Shown: in pieces, positions 48,433-58,527 of the stretch
Numbering within the stretch: the stretch's first letter is position 1
Layout of the letters: every line of letters begins with the position of its first letter
From: Pedobacter riviphilus
GTDB taxonomy: Bacteria > Bacteroidota > Bacteroidia > Sphingobacteriales > Sphingobacteriaceae
NCBI RefSeq assembly: GCF_014692875.1
Contig: NZ_CP061171.1
Coordinates: 3,410,001 to 3,474,000, forward strand
DNA: 64,000 bases
Direction of reading: 5' to 3'
Position numbers and translations under genes: made by a program
Notes under the pieces: model-generated
The model's database searches: none
The model's input: only the letters and a program-made list of their open reading frames with translations
Told to the model about the DNA's origin: nothing

Positions 48433-49274
48433 TTAGTATGCTTTTAAACTCATATCCAGGCTTTTCACAGAATGTGTAAGTGCACCCATCGAAATAAAAT
48501 CTACTCCACATGCTGCATATTCAGCAACGTTCTCTTCAGTAATTCCTCCTGAAGCCTCTGTAATAAATTTACCATCTATTAATTTAACCGCTGCCTTTAA
48601 GTTTTCGAAACTAAAATTATCAAGCATAATACGATCTACGCCGCCAATGGCCAAAACCTGAGATAACTCTTCCAGGTTCCGTACCTCAATTTCGATCTGA
48701 AGAGATTTATTTTGATCTATAAGATATTTTTTAGCGGCTGTAATGGCGTTTGAAATTCCCCTGCATAATCTACATGATTATCCTTAATTAAGATCATATC
48801 ATATAAACCAATGCGGTGATTTACACCTCCTCCTATCCTTACTGCCCATTTTTCTAAATAACGAAGCCCAGGAGTGGTTTTACGGGTATCTAAAATTTTG
48901 GTTTTAGTTGTTTTTAACAGTGCAACAATCCGATGGGTTTTAGTAGCAATACCGCTCATGCGTTGCATGCAATTTAAAACCAATCGTTCGGCAATTAAAA
49001 TAGAATGTGTACTTCCTGAAACGGTTAAGGCAATATCTCCTACTTTTACTGTTACACCATCTTGCAAAAGTACATCAACCTTTAAAGTATCGTCAACCTC
49101 TTTAAAAATCTCAAGGGCTAATTCAACTCCAGCCAAAACGCCGTCTTCTTTGATAATCAGTTTTGCTTTTCCCTGCGTTCCTGGTGGAATTGTTGAAAGT
49201 GAAGTATGATCTCCATCACCAACATCTTCGGCAAGGGCATTTTTTATGAATTGATGTATAAGTTGAGTATCCAA
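48433..49274 (-). pseudogene. nadC: Nicotinate-nucleotide pyrophosphorylase, frameshifted
   Basis: Two adjoining frames together encode NadC (quinolinate phosphoribosyltransferase, de novo NAD synthesis). The first runs to a false stop near 48717 and the second ends at 48433. They join at four G residues on the minus strand (CCCC at 48758-48761). One extra G restores GGISNAITAAKKYL and a 280-residue protein of normal length. Conserved TRKTTPGLR, GGGVNHRIGL and IKDNHV are present, plus EASGGIT in the second part. I start at TTG 49274, because an upstream in-frame TTG at 49295 overlaps a -7 element. Probably a sequencing error. Confidence 0.85.
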
Positions 49275-49292
49275 AATGTAGATTTTATGCCG

Positions 49293-49300
49293 CAAAAATA
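49293..49300 (-). promoter_or_regulatory. -7 promoter element of nadC
   Basis: CAAAAATA on the plus strand is TATTTTTG on the minus strand, an exact TAnnTTTG match, 18 bp before the TTG at 49274. It overlaps the alternative start at 49295, which argues against that start. Confidence 0.45.
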
Positions 49301-49416
49301 AGAATTATTTGTTAGCAGACAATTTACTGAAGGGTTAAAGTGATTTGTTAACCTGAGTAATCTAATTCAACATACTACCGGAAACGCTTCGAAGGCCGAG
49401 CTAATTTTTAATGACC

Positions 49417-49815
49417 TTAATCTTTAGCTGGTTCAATCCTTAATTCGGTGATCGAAAAGCTGGTATTGAATTTTTTCATGGTGATAGACACCCTGAAAGT
49501 CTCTTTGGCGGTACTTAGAATAATTACACCAAAACGATAATTTGGATTTGTATTAATTTTATGAAAAATACTTGTTTTTACTGGAGGATGTTTAACAAAA
49601 AAATCTCTTAAAATCTGTTCACCCTGTGCTTTAGAGTATACATCTTCTTCATCAACAATAATAAGTTCGATAGTTGAGGCGAAATTTTTTGCAATTTCTT
49701 TTGAGTTGCTGGCCTTAAAATACGACGATAAATCATCAATAATATCTGCCTGAAGCGCTGTAGGGTGATATAATGACGACAAACTAATAATGAGTAAAAA
49801 TAAGCTCCGGATCAT
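49417..49815 (-). CDS. DUF4783 domain exported protein
   Basis: A 132-residue protein with an N-terminal signal peptide (about 1-24) and a single compact domain of the DUF4783 family, which occurs in Bacteroidota next to nadC and gpmI. The function is unknown; the fold resembles NTF2-like proteins by sequence pattern (AKNFAS..IEL, FFVKHPP). Confidence 0.85.
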   Translation of the reverse strand: MIRSLFLLIISLSSLYHPTALQADIIDDLSSYFKASNSKEIAKNFASTIELIIVDEEDVYSKAQGEQILRDFFVKHPPVKTSIFHKINTNPNYRFGVIILSTAKETFRVSITMKKFNTSFSITELRIEPAKD

Positions 49816-49884
49816 TTCTGTATTTTATACAGAACCCTATAGCTAAAATTATGCCATTAGCACATCAAAAAAAGGATTTCTTCA

Positions 49885-49914
49885 TTTGTATAAGCTTCAA
49901 TAAAGTTATATTTG
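49885..49914 (+). promoter_or_regulatory. Promoter of gpmI
   Basis: TTTG at 49885-49888, an 18-nt spacer and TATATTTG at 49907-49914. Exact Bacteroidota -33/-7 promoter about 75 bp before the gpmI ATG. Confidence 0.75.
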
Positions 49915-49988
49915 CGATATAAACAAAACACTAAAACATGTTATAAACGAAAATGTTTTAATGTATATCAAAAAATTTTACACTAAAA

Positions 49989-51512
49989 ATGGTAAACAAT
50001 AAAAAACTCGCACTTATAATTCTAGATGGTTGGGGCTACGGAAAACAAGATAATTCTGATGCAGCATATGCCGCCAATACTCCTTTTTTCGATTCTTTAT
50101 TACAGAAATACCCAAATTCTAAGCTTGAAGCATCTGGTGAAGCAGTAGGTTTACCAGCCGGACAGATGGGAAATTCTGAAGTTGGACACATGAACCTAGG
50201 TGCAGGTCGGGTAGTTTACCAAGAGCTCGGACGAATCAACAAATCGATTGCCGACAGAGAATTGCACAGCAACCCGGTTTTGGTAAGCGCATTTGATTAT
50301 GCTAAGCAGCATAACAAAGCCGTTCATTTTATCGGCCTCGTCTCAAACGGTGGTGTACATGCCCACATCGAACATTTAAAAGCTTTATGCGATGCCGCAA
50401 ATGAAGCTAATGTGCCAAACACTTTTATTCATGCTTTTTTAGATGGCCGTGATACTGATCCAAATTCTGGTCTGGGTTTTATTACCGATCTGGAAAATCA
50501 TATCCAAAATACCAATGCTAAATTGGCTACCATGGTTGGCCGTTATTATGCAATGGACCGTGATAACCGCTGGGAGCGTGTGAAGCAAGCTTATGATGTA
50601 ATGGTAAATGGCATTGGCGAAAAAACCCAGGATGCTTTGGCAGCAATAAAAAAATCCTACGCTGATGGCATTACAGATGAGTTCTTAAAACCAATAGTAT
50701 TAACACAGGCTAATGGAGCTCCTGTTGCCACCATACAAAATGATGATGTGGTTATCTGTTTTAATTTCCGTACGGATAGAGGCCGTGAAATTACTACTGC
50801 ATTAACGCAAAAAGATTTCCCTGAACAGCAAATGCATAAACTGCCATTGTATTATGTTACCATGACTACTTATGATGAGAGCTTTGAAAAGGTAAATGTA
50901 ATTTTTACCAAGGATGATTTAACCCAAACCATTGGAGAGGTATTGGCCAATAACAATAAAAATCAGATCCGTATTGCTGAAACCGAAAAATACCCTCACG
51001 TAACTTTCTTCTTCTCTGGCGGCAGGGAAGCTGAATTTAAAAACGAAAAACGCCTTTTAATCCCTTCTCCGAAAGTAGCAACCTACGATCTTCAACCCGA
51101 AATGAGTGCTGCAGGAATTACAGATGCTATTACCAAAGAAATGGAAACAGGATGGGCTGATTTTATTTGCTTAAACTTTGCCAATCCAGATATGGTTGGC
51201 CATACAGGTGTTTTTGAGGCCGTGGTAAAAGCGGTAGAAACTGCAGATAAATGTGCAGAAACCGTAGTAAAAAAGGGTCTGGAGCATGGCTATTCGTTTA
51301 TTCTCTTGGCTGATCACGGAAACTCCGAATTTATGATCAATGGTGATGGATCTGCCAATACTGCACATACCACCAACTTGGTTCCTTGTATTTTAATTGA
51401 TAAGGACTATAAAACCATTGCCGATGGTAAACTAGGCGACATTGCCCCTACCATTCTAAAAATATTAGGCGTGGCTATTCCAGCAGAAATGACAGGAAAT
51501 GTTTTAGTATAA
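49989..51512 (+). CDS. gpmI: 2,3-bisphosphoglycerate-independent phosphoglycerate mutase
   Basis: A 507-residue metalloenzyme of standard length. The phosphatase-domain metal ligands (ILDGWG at the N-terminus, ADHGNSE near the C-terminus), the catalytic Ser in GNSEVGHMNLGAGR and the transferase-domain FLDGRDTDP are all present. It interconverts 3- and 2-phosphoglycerate in glycolysis and gluconeogenesis. The stop overlaps the ATG of the next gene (TAATG). Confidence 0.96.
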   Translation: MVNNKKLALIILDGWGYGKQDNSDAAYAANTPFFDSLLQKYPNSKLEASGEAVGLPAGQMGNSEVGHMNLGAGRVVYQELGRINKSIADRELHSNPVLVSAFDYAKQHNKAVHFIGLVSNGGVHAHIEHLKALCDAANEANVPNTFIHAFLDGRDTDPNSGLGFITDLENHIQNTNAKLATMVGRYYAMDRDNRWERVKQAYDVMVNGIGEKTQDALAAIKKSYADGITDEFLKPIVLTQANGAPVATIQNDDVVICFNFRTDRGREITTALTQKDFPEQQMHKLPLYYVTMTTYDESFEKVNVIFTKDDLTQTIGEVLANNNKNQIRIAETEKYPHVTFFFSGGREAEFKNEKRLLIPSPKVATYDLQPEMSAAGITDAITKEMETGWADFICLNFANPDMVGHTGVFEAVVKAVETADKCAETVVKKGLEHGYSFILLADHGNSEFMINGDGSANTAHTTNLVPCILIDKDYKTIADGKLGDIAPTILKILGVAIPAEMTGNVLV

Positions 51513-52042
51513 TGATTAAAAAACTTTATATCCTGGTATTTGCTTTGGCGTTGTTTTCCTGCAACCAGCGAAAAGAAGCTGAAGCAAATACTGGTTTACG
51601 CTATTTCGATATAAAAGGATATTTCGGAAAGGAAATTTTGCGCTTACAAAAGCTAAACCCTATTGTAAATAAAACCGTTAGTGTAAATGGGGCAGCTGAA
51701 AGCAAAACGTCTAAAATCGCTGACTGGGCAAAAGAGTTAGCCATTTTCGTTAATGCCGACATTAATAAAATATCGTGGAAAGGAAGTTTTAAAATAAAAG
51801 AACAGAACGGAGTAGATATTTATACTTCCGATCATAAAAAAATCCCTATTAAAAAGGTTTCTATTACCTGGAAAGGCCAGAAAGCAGGCAAAATAGAGAT
51901 CATCATCGATAATAAAAATATCTTATATCGATCTCAGGATACTTTAACTTACTATCCGGATAGCTTATACACAATCAAAAAACAACAGAAAATTAGATTG
52001 CTAAAGGGCAAAAAGTATTCAGTTATTGGAAAACTGAAATAA
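51512..52042 (+). CDS. Hypothetical lipoprotein coupled to gpmI
   Basis: A 176-residue lipoprotein (signal core ILVFALALF, lipobox FSCN, Cys17). The mature part is Lys-rich and beta-patterned, with no family I recognise. Its ATG overlaps the gpmI stop codon, so translation is probably coupled. A terminator follows at once. Confidence 0.75.
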   Translation: MIKKLYILVFALALFSCNQRKEAEANTGLRYFDIKGYFGKEILRLQKLNPIVNKTVSVNGAAESKTSKIADWAKELAIFVNADINKISWKGSFKIKEQNGVDIYTSDHKKIPIKKVSITWKGQKAGKIEIIIDNKNILYRSQDTLTYYPDSLYTIKKQQKIRLLKGKKYSVIGKLK

Positions 52043-52078
52043 AAAAATGGGACTCGAAATATTCAAGTCCCATTTTTA
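52041..52078. terminator. Bidirectional terminator
   Basis: AAAAATGGGACT pairs with AGTCCCATTTTT across an 8-14 nt loop between the convergent lipoprotein and TPR genes. Confidence 0.8.
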
Positions 52079-52094
52079 TTTAAAGGCTGTATTT

Positions 52095-52715
52095 TTATTT
52101 TAGGCTTGCAATCTGTGCTTTATCGTAGGTTACCCAATCGATAATGTCTTTTCTTAACGGCTGTAAGGTTAATACTTTTTGAAAATCAGCGATAGAGTTA
52201 TTGAACAAAGCTACGCAAGCTACTTTTTCTTCTTTTTTCTTTGCTTTAAAAGACCTGAAAATTGCATAATCTTTGTAAGCTAAGCCACGGTTCTGAAACA
52301 TTTGCGCATCTTCATCACCATTAATTTCAATGGCTTTTGTAAAATCTTTGAGAGATGCCAAATAAAAATTTTCGCGCATGCTATTTAACGATTCTTTAGG
52401 ATCGTTAGCAATTTTTAACCTTGCTATACCACGATAATAATAGGCAGAAACCTCTGTAGGTTTAATGGTTAACAATCGGCTGTAAGTAGCAATACATTTC
52501 TCATATTCTCGATTTTGGAAGTAAGAATATCCGAGCATCTGAAGTACGGTTGCATTATCAGGAGTTTTAGCATCAGCTTTTTCTAATTGTATAGCGGCAG
52601 TTTTATAATCACCTTTCATAATAGCCTGCATGCTTCTATCGTAATTACTTTGTGCGAAACTACTAGTTGATGTAAAAATAATTAATCCTAAAATCGCCTT
52701 TTTAAAATAGTTCAT
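52095..52715 (-). CDS. Tetratricopeptide repeat protein
   Basis: A 206-residue exported protein with a signal peptide (about 1-21, ending SFAQ) and four to five TPR motifs (ATVLQMLGYSYFQNREYEKCI, AYYYRGIARLKI and later units). Probably a periplasmic scaffold; the partner is unknown. Two minus-strand -7-like elements (CAAATTTA at 52735-52742 and 52752-52759) lie just upstream. Confidence 0.85.
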   Translation of the reverse strand: MNYFKKAILGLIIFTSTSSFAQSNYDRSMQAIMKGDYKTAAIQLEKADAKTPDNATVLQMLGYSYFQNREYEKCIATYSRLLTIKPTEVSAYYYRGIARLKIANDPKESLNSMRENFYLASLKDFTKAIEINGDEDAQMFQNRGLAYKDYAIFRSFKAKKKEEKVACVALFNNSIADFQKVLTLQPLRKDIIDWVTYDKAQIASLK

Positions 52716-53032
52716 GTATGAGTAATAAGTTTAACAAATTTAACGCCTAACCAAATTTATAGGAGAAATTTTTTGCAATATAATCCTATTCTGATAATTT
52801 AAAAGTTTTTAATTTTCTTTCATTCAAAACCAAATGCCCTAAACATTAGCTTAAACGCTAAAATATGCTTTATATGATATTGACGAAAATATTTATATTA
52901 CTCTGCCTTTTTAACATAAGATTAATATTATTTTCACTTTGGCACAAGAGTTGAATTTATTAACTTAATACCAAAATTAAATAAAGTGAATACGATTAAA
53001 CTGCCAGTTTGTCGTTAGCGGAAAATGTGATA
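52716..53032. promoter_or_regulatory. Divergent control region before lon
   Basis: It holds the TPR gene's promoter (two TAAATTTG -7 matches on the minus strand) and the lon promoter. At 52939-52955, TTGGCAC-AAGAG-TTGAA matches the sigma-54 -24 box exactly but the -12 box only partly. The same bases also fit a -33 TTTG (52938-52941) and a poor -7 TAACTTAA (52961-52968). No gene is seen. Confidence 0.45.
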
Positions 53033-55504
53033 ATGAGTAAACAAGATATATTTGATTTCCATACAGCAATGCCAATTATAAATGAGGATACCGAATTTTT
53101 TCCCTTAATGTCTCAACAGGACGAGGAGGAAATGAATAATGAGGAAACGCCCGAAACGTTGGCCATATTGCCTTTGCGAAACACCGTTTTATTTCCAGGC
53201 GTAGTTATTCCTATTACGGTTGGAAGAGATAAATCCATTAAATTAATTAAAGAAGCTTACAAAGGAAATAAGATTATTGGGGTTGTTTCTCAAAAAGATG
53301 TTTCTATCGAAGATCCTACTTTTGAGCAGCTTAACACGGTTGGTACTGTGGCAAACATCATTAAGCTGTTACAGATGCCTGATGGAAATACCACCGTAAT
53401 TATACAGGGTAAACAACGTTTCAGCTTAATTGAAGAGGTACAGAACGAACCTTATATCAAAGCTGTTGTTAAAAAATTCGAAGAACAAAAGCACAAAGCA
53501 GATAAAGAGTTTAAAACATTAATCGCTTCTATACGCGAGATGTCTGCGCAGATTATCCAGCTTTCACCAAATATTCCGAGCGAAGCCAGTATTGCACTAA
53601 AAAACATCGAGAGCAATTCATTTTTGATCAATTTCATTTCGTCAAATATGAATGCCGAAATGGCCGATAAGCAAAAAATCCTTGAAATGGATAAATTGCA
53701 GGAAAGAGCACAAAAAGTAATGGAACTTTTAATGGTCGAATTGCAGATGCTAGAGCTGCGAAACCAGATCCAGTCTAAAGTACGTACCGACCTTGATAAG
53801 CAACAGCGCGATTATTTCTTAAACCAGCAGTTAAAAACCATCCAGGAAGAATTGGGCGGTAACTCTGCCGATTTAGAGTTTGATGCTTTACAGGAAAGGG
53901 CTAAAAAGAAAAAATGGACGCAGACTGTTGCTGATCATTTTGATAAGGAACTAGATAAGTTGGGTAGAATGAACCCTGCTGCTCCTGATTACTCTGTTCA
54001 GTTAAATTATTTAGAACTCCTTTTAGATTTACCCTGGAGCGAGTTTACTAAAGACAATTTCGACCTAAAAAGAGCACAGCGTATCTTAGATAAAGATCAT
54101 TTTGGTTTAGAAAAAGTTAAGCAGCGTATTATCGAATACTTAGCCGTATTAAAATTAAAGCGCAATATGAAAGCGCCGATTTTATGTTTGGTAGGCCCTC
54201 CGGGAGTTGGTAAAACATCTTTAGGAAAATCGATTGCGAAAGCATTAGGTCGCAAATATGTACGTATGGCTTTAGGTGGTATCCGCGATGAAGCCGAAAT
54301 CCGTGGTCACCGTAAAACTTACATAGGTGCCATGCCGGGCCGTATCATTTCGTCTATTAAAAAAGCTGGAGCAGATAACCCTGTTTTTGTTTTGGATGAG
54401 ATTGATAAAGTGGGAACCGACCATCGTGGTGATCCATCATCCGCTTTGCTGGAGGTTTTAGACCCTGAGCAGAACAATGCTTTTTACGATCACTATGTAG
54501 AGGTAGATTACGATTTATCAAACATCTTATTCATTGCCACAGCAAACTCTTTAAGTACAATACAGCCTGCTTTGTTAGACCGTATGGAGATTATTGAGGT
54601 GAACGGATATACTATTGAAGAAAAAATAGAGATTGCAAAAAAATACCTGTTGCCAAAACAGAAAGAAAACCATGGTTTGCAGGCCAAAGATATTGCGCTT
54701 AAACCTGCCCTAATCGAAAAAGTAATCGAAGATTATACAAGAGAATCGGGCGTACGTGGTTTAGAGAAAAAAATTGGCTCTTTGGTGCGTGGTGTGGCTA
54801 CAAAAATTGCAATGGAAGAGGCCTACGATGCAAACTTAAGCAATGAAGATATTGAGCGTATTTTAGGTGCCCCGATTTATGATAAAGACTTATACGAGGG
54901 CAATGAAGTGGCTGGAGTGGTAACAGGCTTAGCCTGGACAAGTGTTGGAGGTGATATTTTATTTATCGAATCGAGCTTAAGTCCGGGGAAAGGAAAATTA
55001 ACCTTAACCGGTAACCTGGGTGATGTAATGAAAGAATCGGCAGTAATTGCATTGGCTTATTTACGTGCGCACGCAGCTGAATTTGATATAGACTATACTT
55101 TATTTGATAACTGGGATGTTCACGTTCACGTGCCTGCAGGTGCTACGCCAAAAGACGGACCTTCGGCCGGGGTAACGATGCTTACCGCCTTAACGTCGGC
55201 ATTTACACAACGTAAGGTAAAACAGCATTTAGCTATGACTGGTGAGATTACCTTACGCGGAAAAGTACTTCCTGTTGGCGGGATTAAAGAAAAAATTCTT
55301 GCAGCAAAAAGGGCAAACATTAAAGAAATTATCCTTTGCAAAAGCAACCGTAAAGATATTTTAGAAATTAAAGAAAGTTATATCAAGGATTTAAAATTCC
55401 ATTATGTAACGGAAATGAGCGAAGTAATTGAATTGGCCTTAACCAAGAATAAGGTTAAAAAGCCTTTAGATTTAAGTGTTAAAATTGCACCGATTGTAAA
55501 CTAA
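53033..55504 (+). CDS. lon: ATP-dependent protease Lon
   Basis: An 823-residue LonA. The ATG at 53033 (MSKQDIFDF) is preferred over an upstream in-frame TTG at 53009. LON substrate-binding domain (about 40-240), AAA+ with [19 protein letters not shown], and the C-terminal serine protease with the catalytic Ser in [11 protein letters not shown] and Lys in [15 protein letters not shown]. It degrades damaged and regulatory proteins in the cytosol. A hairpin lies between the stop and the next gene. Confidence 0.96.
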   Translation: MSKQDIFDFHTAMPIINEDTEFFPLMSQQDEEEMNNEETPETLAILPLRNTVLFPGVVIPITVGRDKSIKLIKEAYKGNKIIGVVSQKDVSIEDPTFEQLNTVGTVANIIKLLQMPDGNTTVIIQGKQRFSLIEEVQNEPYIKAVVKKFEEQKHKADKEFKTLIASIREMSAQIIQLSPNIPSEASIALKNIESNSFLINFISSNMNAEMADKQKILEMDKLQERAQKVMELLMVELQMLELRNQIQSKVRTDLDKQQRDYFLNQQLKTIQEELGGNSADLEFDALQERAKKKKWTQTVADHFDKELDKLGRMNPAAPDYSVQLNYLELLLDLPWSEFTKDNFDLKRAQRILDKDHFGLEKVKQRIIEYLAVLKLKRNMKAPILCLVGPPGVGKTSLGKSIAKALGRKYVRMALGGIRDEAEIRGHRKTYIGAMPGRIISSIKKAGADNPVFVLDEIDKVGTDHRGDPSSALLEVLDPEQNNAFYDHYVEVDYDLSNILFIATANSLSTIQPALLDRMEIIEVNGYTIEEKIEIAKKYLLPKQKENHGLQAKDIALKPALIEKVIEDYTRESGVRGLEKKIGSLVRGVATKIAMEEAYDANLSNEDIERILGAPIYDKDLYEGNEVAGVVTGLAWTSVGGDILFIESSLSPGKGKLTLTGNLGDVMKESAVIALAYLRAHAAEFDIDYTLFDNWDVHVHVPAGATPKDGPSAGVTMLTALTSAFTQRKVKQHLAMTGEITLRGKVLPVGGIKEKILAAKRANIKEIILCKSNRKDILEIKESYIKDLKFHYVTEMSEVIELALTKNKVKKPLDLSVKIAPIVN

Positions 55505-55559
55505 TTGCTAATTCTTTTGGATTAACAATTGAAAATCCAATTACAATAAATACTTTTAT

Positions 55560-55587
55560 AGCCTAGGTAAATTGCCTGGGCTTTTTT
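55560..55587 (+). terminator. Terminator after lon
   Basis: AGCCTAGG / CCTGGGCT with one mismatch and a T6 tail that runs into the next start codon. Confidence 0.6.
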
Positions 55588-56537
55588 ATGAGATCATTTT
55601 TATTCACTATAGGTTTTTGTTTGGCTGTTTCAACCAGTTTTTCTCAATCATTTAAAAACGAATTCGGTTTTAAAACCGAAAACGATGCTTATTTGGCCAC
55701 ATTAAACGATAGATATTATACTAACGGATTATTCATCTACTTCCGCCATGCTATTAATACCGAAAAACTATCTGATAAAATAGAGAAAAAGACCTACGAA
55801 ATTTCTGCCGGACAAAAAATGTATACGCCTTATTGGGGGCAGGTACCTAACAAAGAAGATCAGGACAGGCCTTTTGCAGGTTATCTTTATGCAGGTGGTG
55901 CATACTCTATTTTCTATAAAAATGAGACTGTTTTAAAACCAGTGTAGAATTGGGAACGGTAGGCCCCAACTCGCTTGCTCAAGCGGCACAACGTTTTCTA
56001 CATAAAACAGTGGGTTTTTATACGCCTGCAGGTTGGGATTACCAGATCAAAAATGAACTGGCTATAAACCTTGCTGCCAACTACAGTAAACTACTTTTTA
56101 GGCCTGAAGACCCTATTGTGGACATCAGTGCACAGGGTTATGCTAATTTAGGAACAACTTTTTCGGGTTTGGGTGCATCAGTGCTTTTTAGAGCCGGTAA
56201 ATTAAATCAATTGTTCAACAGTGCCTATCATAACGCGGTAATCGGAAATTCAAAAACAAAAAGCTTAAACAATTCAGAGTTTTTCTTTTATGTAAAACCA
56301 CAATTAAACTTTGTTGCTTACGATGCCACCATACAGGGAAGCCTTTTTAATGATAACAGTCCATTAACTTTTGGGGTAAAACCGATTGTTTTTGAGCAAC
56401 AGTTTGGTGTAAATTATAGCTCAAAAAGGTTTACTGCAGATTTCAATATCATTTTTAAAACCAAAGAAGTTAAAAGCGTGGCTAAGGCACAGAATTACGG
56501 TGGTTTGAGTTTGTATTATCGGTTTGGGAAGAGTTAG
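55588..56537 (+). pseudogene. LpxR-like (DUF2219) outer-membrane protein, frameshifted
   Basis: Two frames, 55588-55947 and 55950-56537, join into one outer-membrane lipid A deacylase-like protein. An N-terminal signal peptide is followed by FGFKTENDAYLATLNDRYYTNGLF and DRPFAGYLY, the LpxR-family region with the expected Asn/Asp-rich active site; the second frame continues GPNSLAQAAQ and ends in a barrel strand. The break is at AAAA (55935-55938), where one more A gives LKTSVELGTVGP and a 316-residue protein, normal for the family. Probably a sequencing error. Confidence 0.75.
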
Positions 56538-56584
56538 AATAATCGGTTAACTGTTTAAATTGGTTAATTGAAAATTTTCAGTGT

Positions 56585-57100
56585 ATGAAAAAAGCAATCC
56601 TTTTTACCATTTTGTTCTTTATTGCCTGTGCTGTAATTTACAATTTATACCCTGAAAAGAAATTACCTTTAAATACCGAAATCGATTATATCATTGTTAA
56701 AAAGTCAAATAGACAATTACTGGCTTATTCAAAGCAGAAATTGATTAAAACTTATCAGATTTCTTTGGGCGACAGCCCAGTTGGACATAAAGCGTATGAA
56801 GGTGATGAAAAAACGCCCGAAGGCCTGTACACCATCAACGCCAAAAACGCATTTAGTGGCTACCATAAAAATCTTGGGGTTTCTTACCCTAACTCAAAAG
56901 ATATTGCACACGCAAAACTTTTGGGAAAACCCGTGGGTGGCGATATTAAAATACATGGCATCAGAAACAATTTCGGTTTTATCGGCAAATTTCAAAGATT
57001 TTCTGACTGGACCAATGGTTGTATGGCATTAACCAATAGTGAAGTTGATGAGCTATATGCTACCGTAAAAATTGGGACTAAAATTGAAATCAGACCCTGA
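56585..57100 (+). CDS. L,D-transpeptidase family protein
   Basis: A 171-residue protein with an N-terminal membrane anchor (about 3-20) and a YkuD-type catalytic domain: IKIHGIRN supplies the His and TNGCMAL the Cys. Such enzymes make 3-3 cross-links or link proteins to peptidoglycan in the periplasm. The stop codon directly abuts the stop of the convergent arfB gene with no bases between. Confidence 0.9.
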   Translation: MKKAILFTILFFIACAVIYNLYPEKKLPLNTEIDYIIVKKSNRQLLAYSKQKLIKTYQISLGDSPVGHKAYEGDEKTPEGLYTINAKNAFSGYHKNLGVSYPNSKDIAHAKLLGKPVGGDIKIHGIRNNFGFIGKFQRFSDWTNGCMALTNSEVDELYATVKIGTKIEIRP

Positions 57101-57511
57101 TTAATCTATTGAAGGTTTTTTACGACTTTCTTTCCGGTTTGCGGTAACAGCTTTATTTTTCAACCTCTTCTCGATAATACCTTTAGGGATTTTGGTTGGC
57201 TTTCTTTTTTTCTGAACAATCAATGCTTTTTTCAGCAAATCGATCAGTTTTGCAATCGTTCTCTCTTTATTTAGCAGCTGGCTCCTGTCTTCCTGGGCAA
57301 CAATATGGAGCAAGCCTTCGCTATCTAAACGATGCTGCAGTTTTTCTTTGAGCAATACTTTTTCTTCATCAGTAAAATATGCAAAGGTTTCAATATTAAA
57401 AACCAACTCTACCTTACTCGAAACTTTGTTTACGTTTTGCCCGCCTTTACCTCCGCTACGTGAGGTTTTAAAAATGGCTGATCGTAAAATTTCTTCTCTG
57501 GCAGGTAACAT
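57101..57511 (-). CDS. arfB: Peptidyl-tRNA hydrolase/release factor ArfB
   Basis: A 136-residue protein with the release-factor GGQ motif in SRSGGKGGQNVNK and a Lys/Arg-rich C-terminal tail that enters the empty mRNA channel of stalled ribosomes. It lacks the codon-recognition domains of RF1/RF2. It frees ribosomes stalled without a stop codon. A -7 element (TACTTTTG on the minus strand, 57516-57523) ends only 4 bp before the ATG, predicting a leaderless mRNA. Confidence 0.9.
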   Translation of the reverse strand: MLPAREEILRSAIFKTSRSGGKGGQNVNKVSSKVELVFNIETFAYFTDEEKVLLKEKLQHRLDSEGLLHIVAQEDRSQLLNKERTIAKLIDLLKKALIVQKKRKPTKIPKGIIEKRLKNKAVTANRKESRKKPSID

Positions 57512-57515
57512 GCGG

Positions 57516-57523
57516 CAAAAGTA
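57516..57523 (-). promoter_or_regulatory. -7 promoter element of arfB
   Basis: CAAAAGTA on the plus strand is TACTTTTG on the minus strand, an exact match, ending 4 bp before the start codon. Confidence 0.5.
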
Positions 57524-57570
57524 TAAAGAATATCGATTTAAAAAAAGTTAGCAAACCCATTGGCTTTTTT

Positions 57571-57578
57571 TACCTTTG
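57571..57578 (+). promoter_or_regulatory. -7 promoter element of cmk
   Basis: TACCTTTG ends 7 bp before the cmk ATG at 57586, so transcription should start at or within a few bases of the start codon. Confidence 0.55.
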
Positions 57579-57585
57579 TAGCAGA

Positions 57586-58266
57586 ATGAAGAAAAACTTG
57601 GTTATAGCTATTGATGGCTATTCATCTTGCGGAAAAAGCACCTTGGCAAAGGCATTGGCTAAAAAATTAGGTTTTATTTATGTTGATAGCGGGGCAATGT
57701 ACCGGGCTGTTACTTTATATTTTTTACGGAACCATATCGATATTACCGACGATGCTAAAGTTGAAGATGCTTTACAACACATCGAACTAAATTTCCATTC
57801 GCGCGATTACGAATCGCACATTACCCTTAACGGTGAAGAGGTTTCAGATGAAATCCGTTTAATGCCTGTTTCTGAAAATGTAAGTGAAGTTTCAGCACAT
57901 AAAATTGTCCGCCATGAAATGGTGAAACAACAGCAGCGTATGGGTAAATCCAAAAATATTGTAATGGATGGGCGCGACATCGGCACTACTGTTTTCCCTG
58001 ATGCACCTGTGAAATTCTTTATGACTGCTGATCCGAAAATAAGGGCTGAACGTAGGTTTAAGGAACTGGAAAGCAAAGGCAATAACGAAACCACTTTAGA
58101 AGAAGTTTTCGAAAACCTTGCGCACCGTGACTATGCCGATACTACTAGAAAAGAAAGTCCACTGGTTAGAGCTGATGACGCCATTATTTTAGATAATACC
58201 GATCTTACACAGGAGGAACAATTGGATTTTGCATTGGAAAGAGTGCAACCGTTTTTGATTCATTAG
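57586..58266 (+). CDS. cmk: Cytidylate kinase
   Basis: A 226-residue kinase of normal length with the P-loop GYSSCGKSTLAKALAKKLG, DSGAMYRAVT, MDGRDIGTTVFPDA and the lid segment ADPKIRAERR. It phosphorylates CMP and dCMP. The gene starts almost on top of its -7 element. Confidence 0.95.
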   Translation: MKKNLVIAIDGYSSCGKSTLAKALAKKLGFIYVDSGAMYRAVTLYFLRNHIDITDDAKVEDALQHIELNFHSRDYESHITLNGEEVSDEIRLMPVSENVSEVSAHKIVRHEMVKQQQRMGKSKNIVMDGRDIGTTVFPDAPVKFFMTADPKIRAERRFKELESKGNNETTLEEVFENLAHRDYADTTRKESPLVRADDAIILDNTDLTQEEQLDFALERVQPFLIH

Positions 58267-58311
58267 TTCATTGGTCAGTGCTCATCATAGTTGATGATTA
58301 ATGGCTGTATC

Positions 58312-58337
58312 CGTCGTTGCGAGGCACGAAGCAATCT
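58312..58337. repeat. Dispersed intergenic repeat segment
   Basis: CGTCGTTGCGAGGCACGAAG is a G+C-richer motif that I recognise as a common dispersed intergenic sequence in Bacteroidota. A separate segment at 58437-58466 (GACTCCCG tandem-like) resembles 42740-42768 after the RelA/SpoT gene. Confidence 0.45.
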
Positions 58338-58527
58338 TGAAACGAAAGCTTGGTTAATTGTTTAAATTGATAACCGGATCCAAGCTATTGGCTACAAGAC
58401 TATCAACCACGAACTATCTGGCTATTCACCATAAACTTCGGACTCCCGAGTGAAGACTCCCGACTTCCCTACCGTTTCCTCAGATAGAAAAAAATTCATA
58501 TTTTTAGCACCTAACCCAAATGTTACT

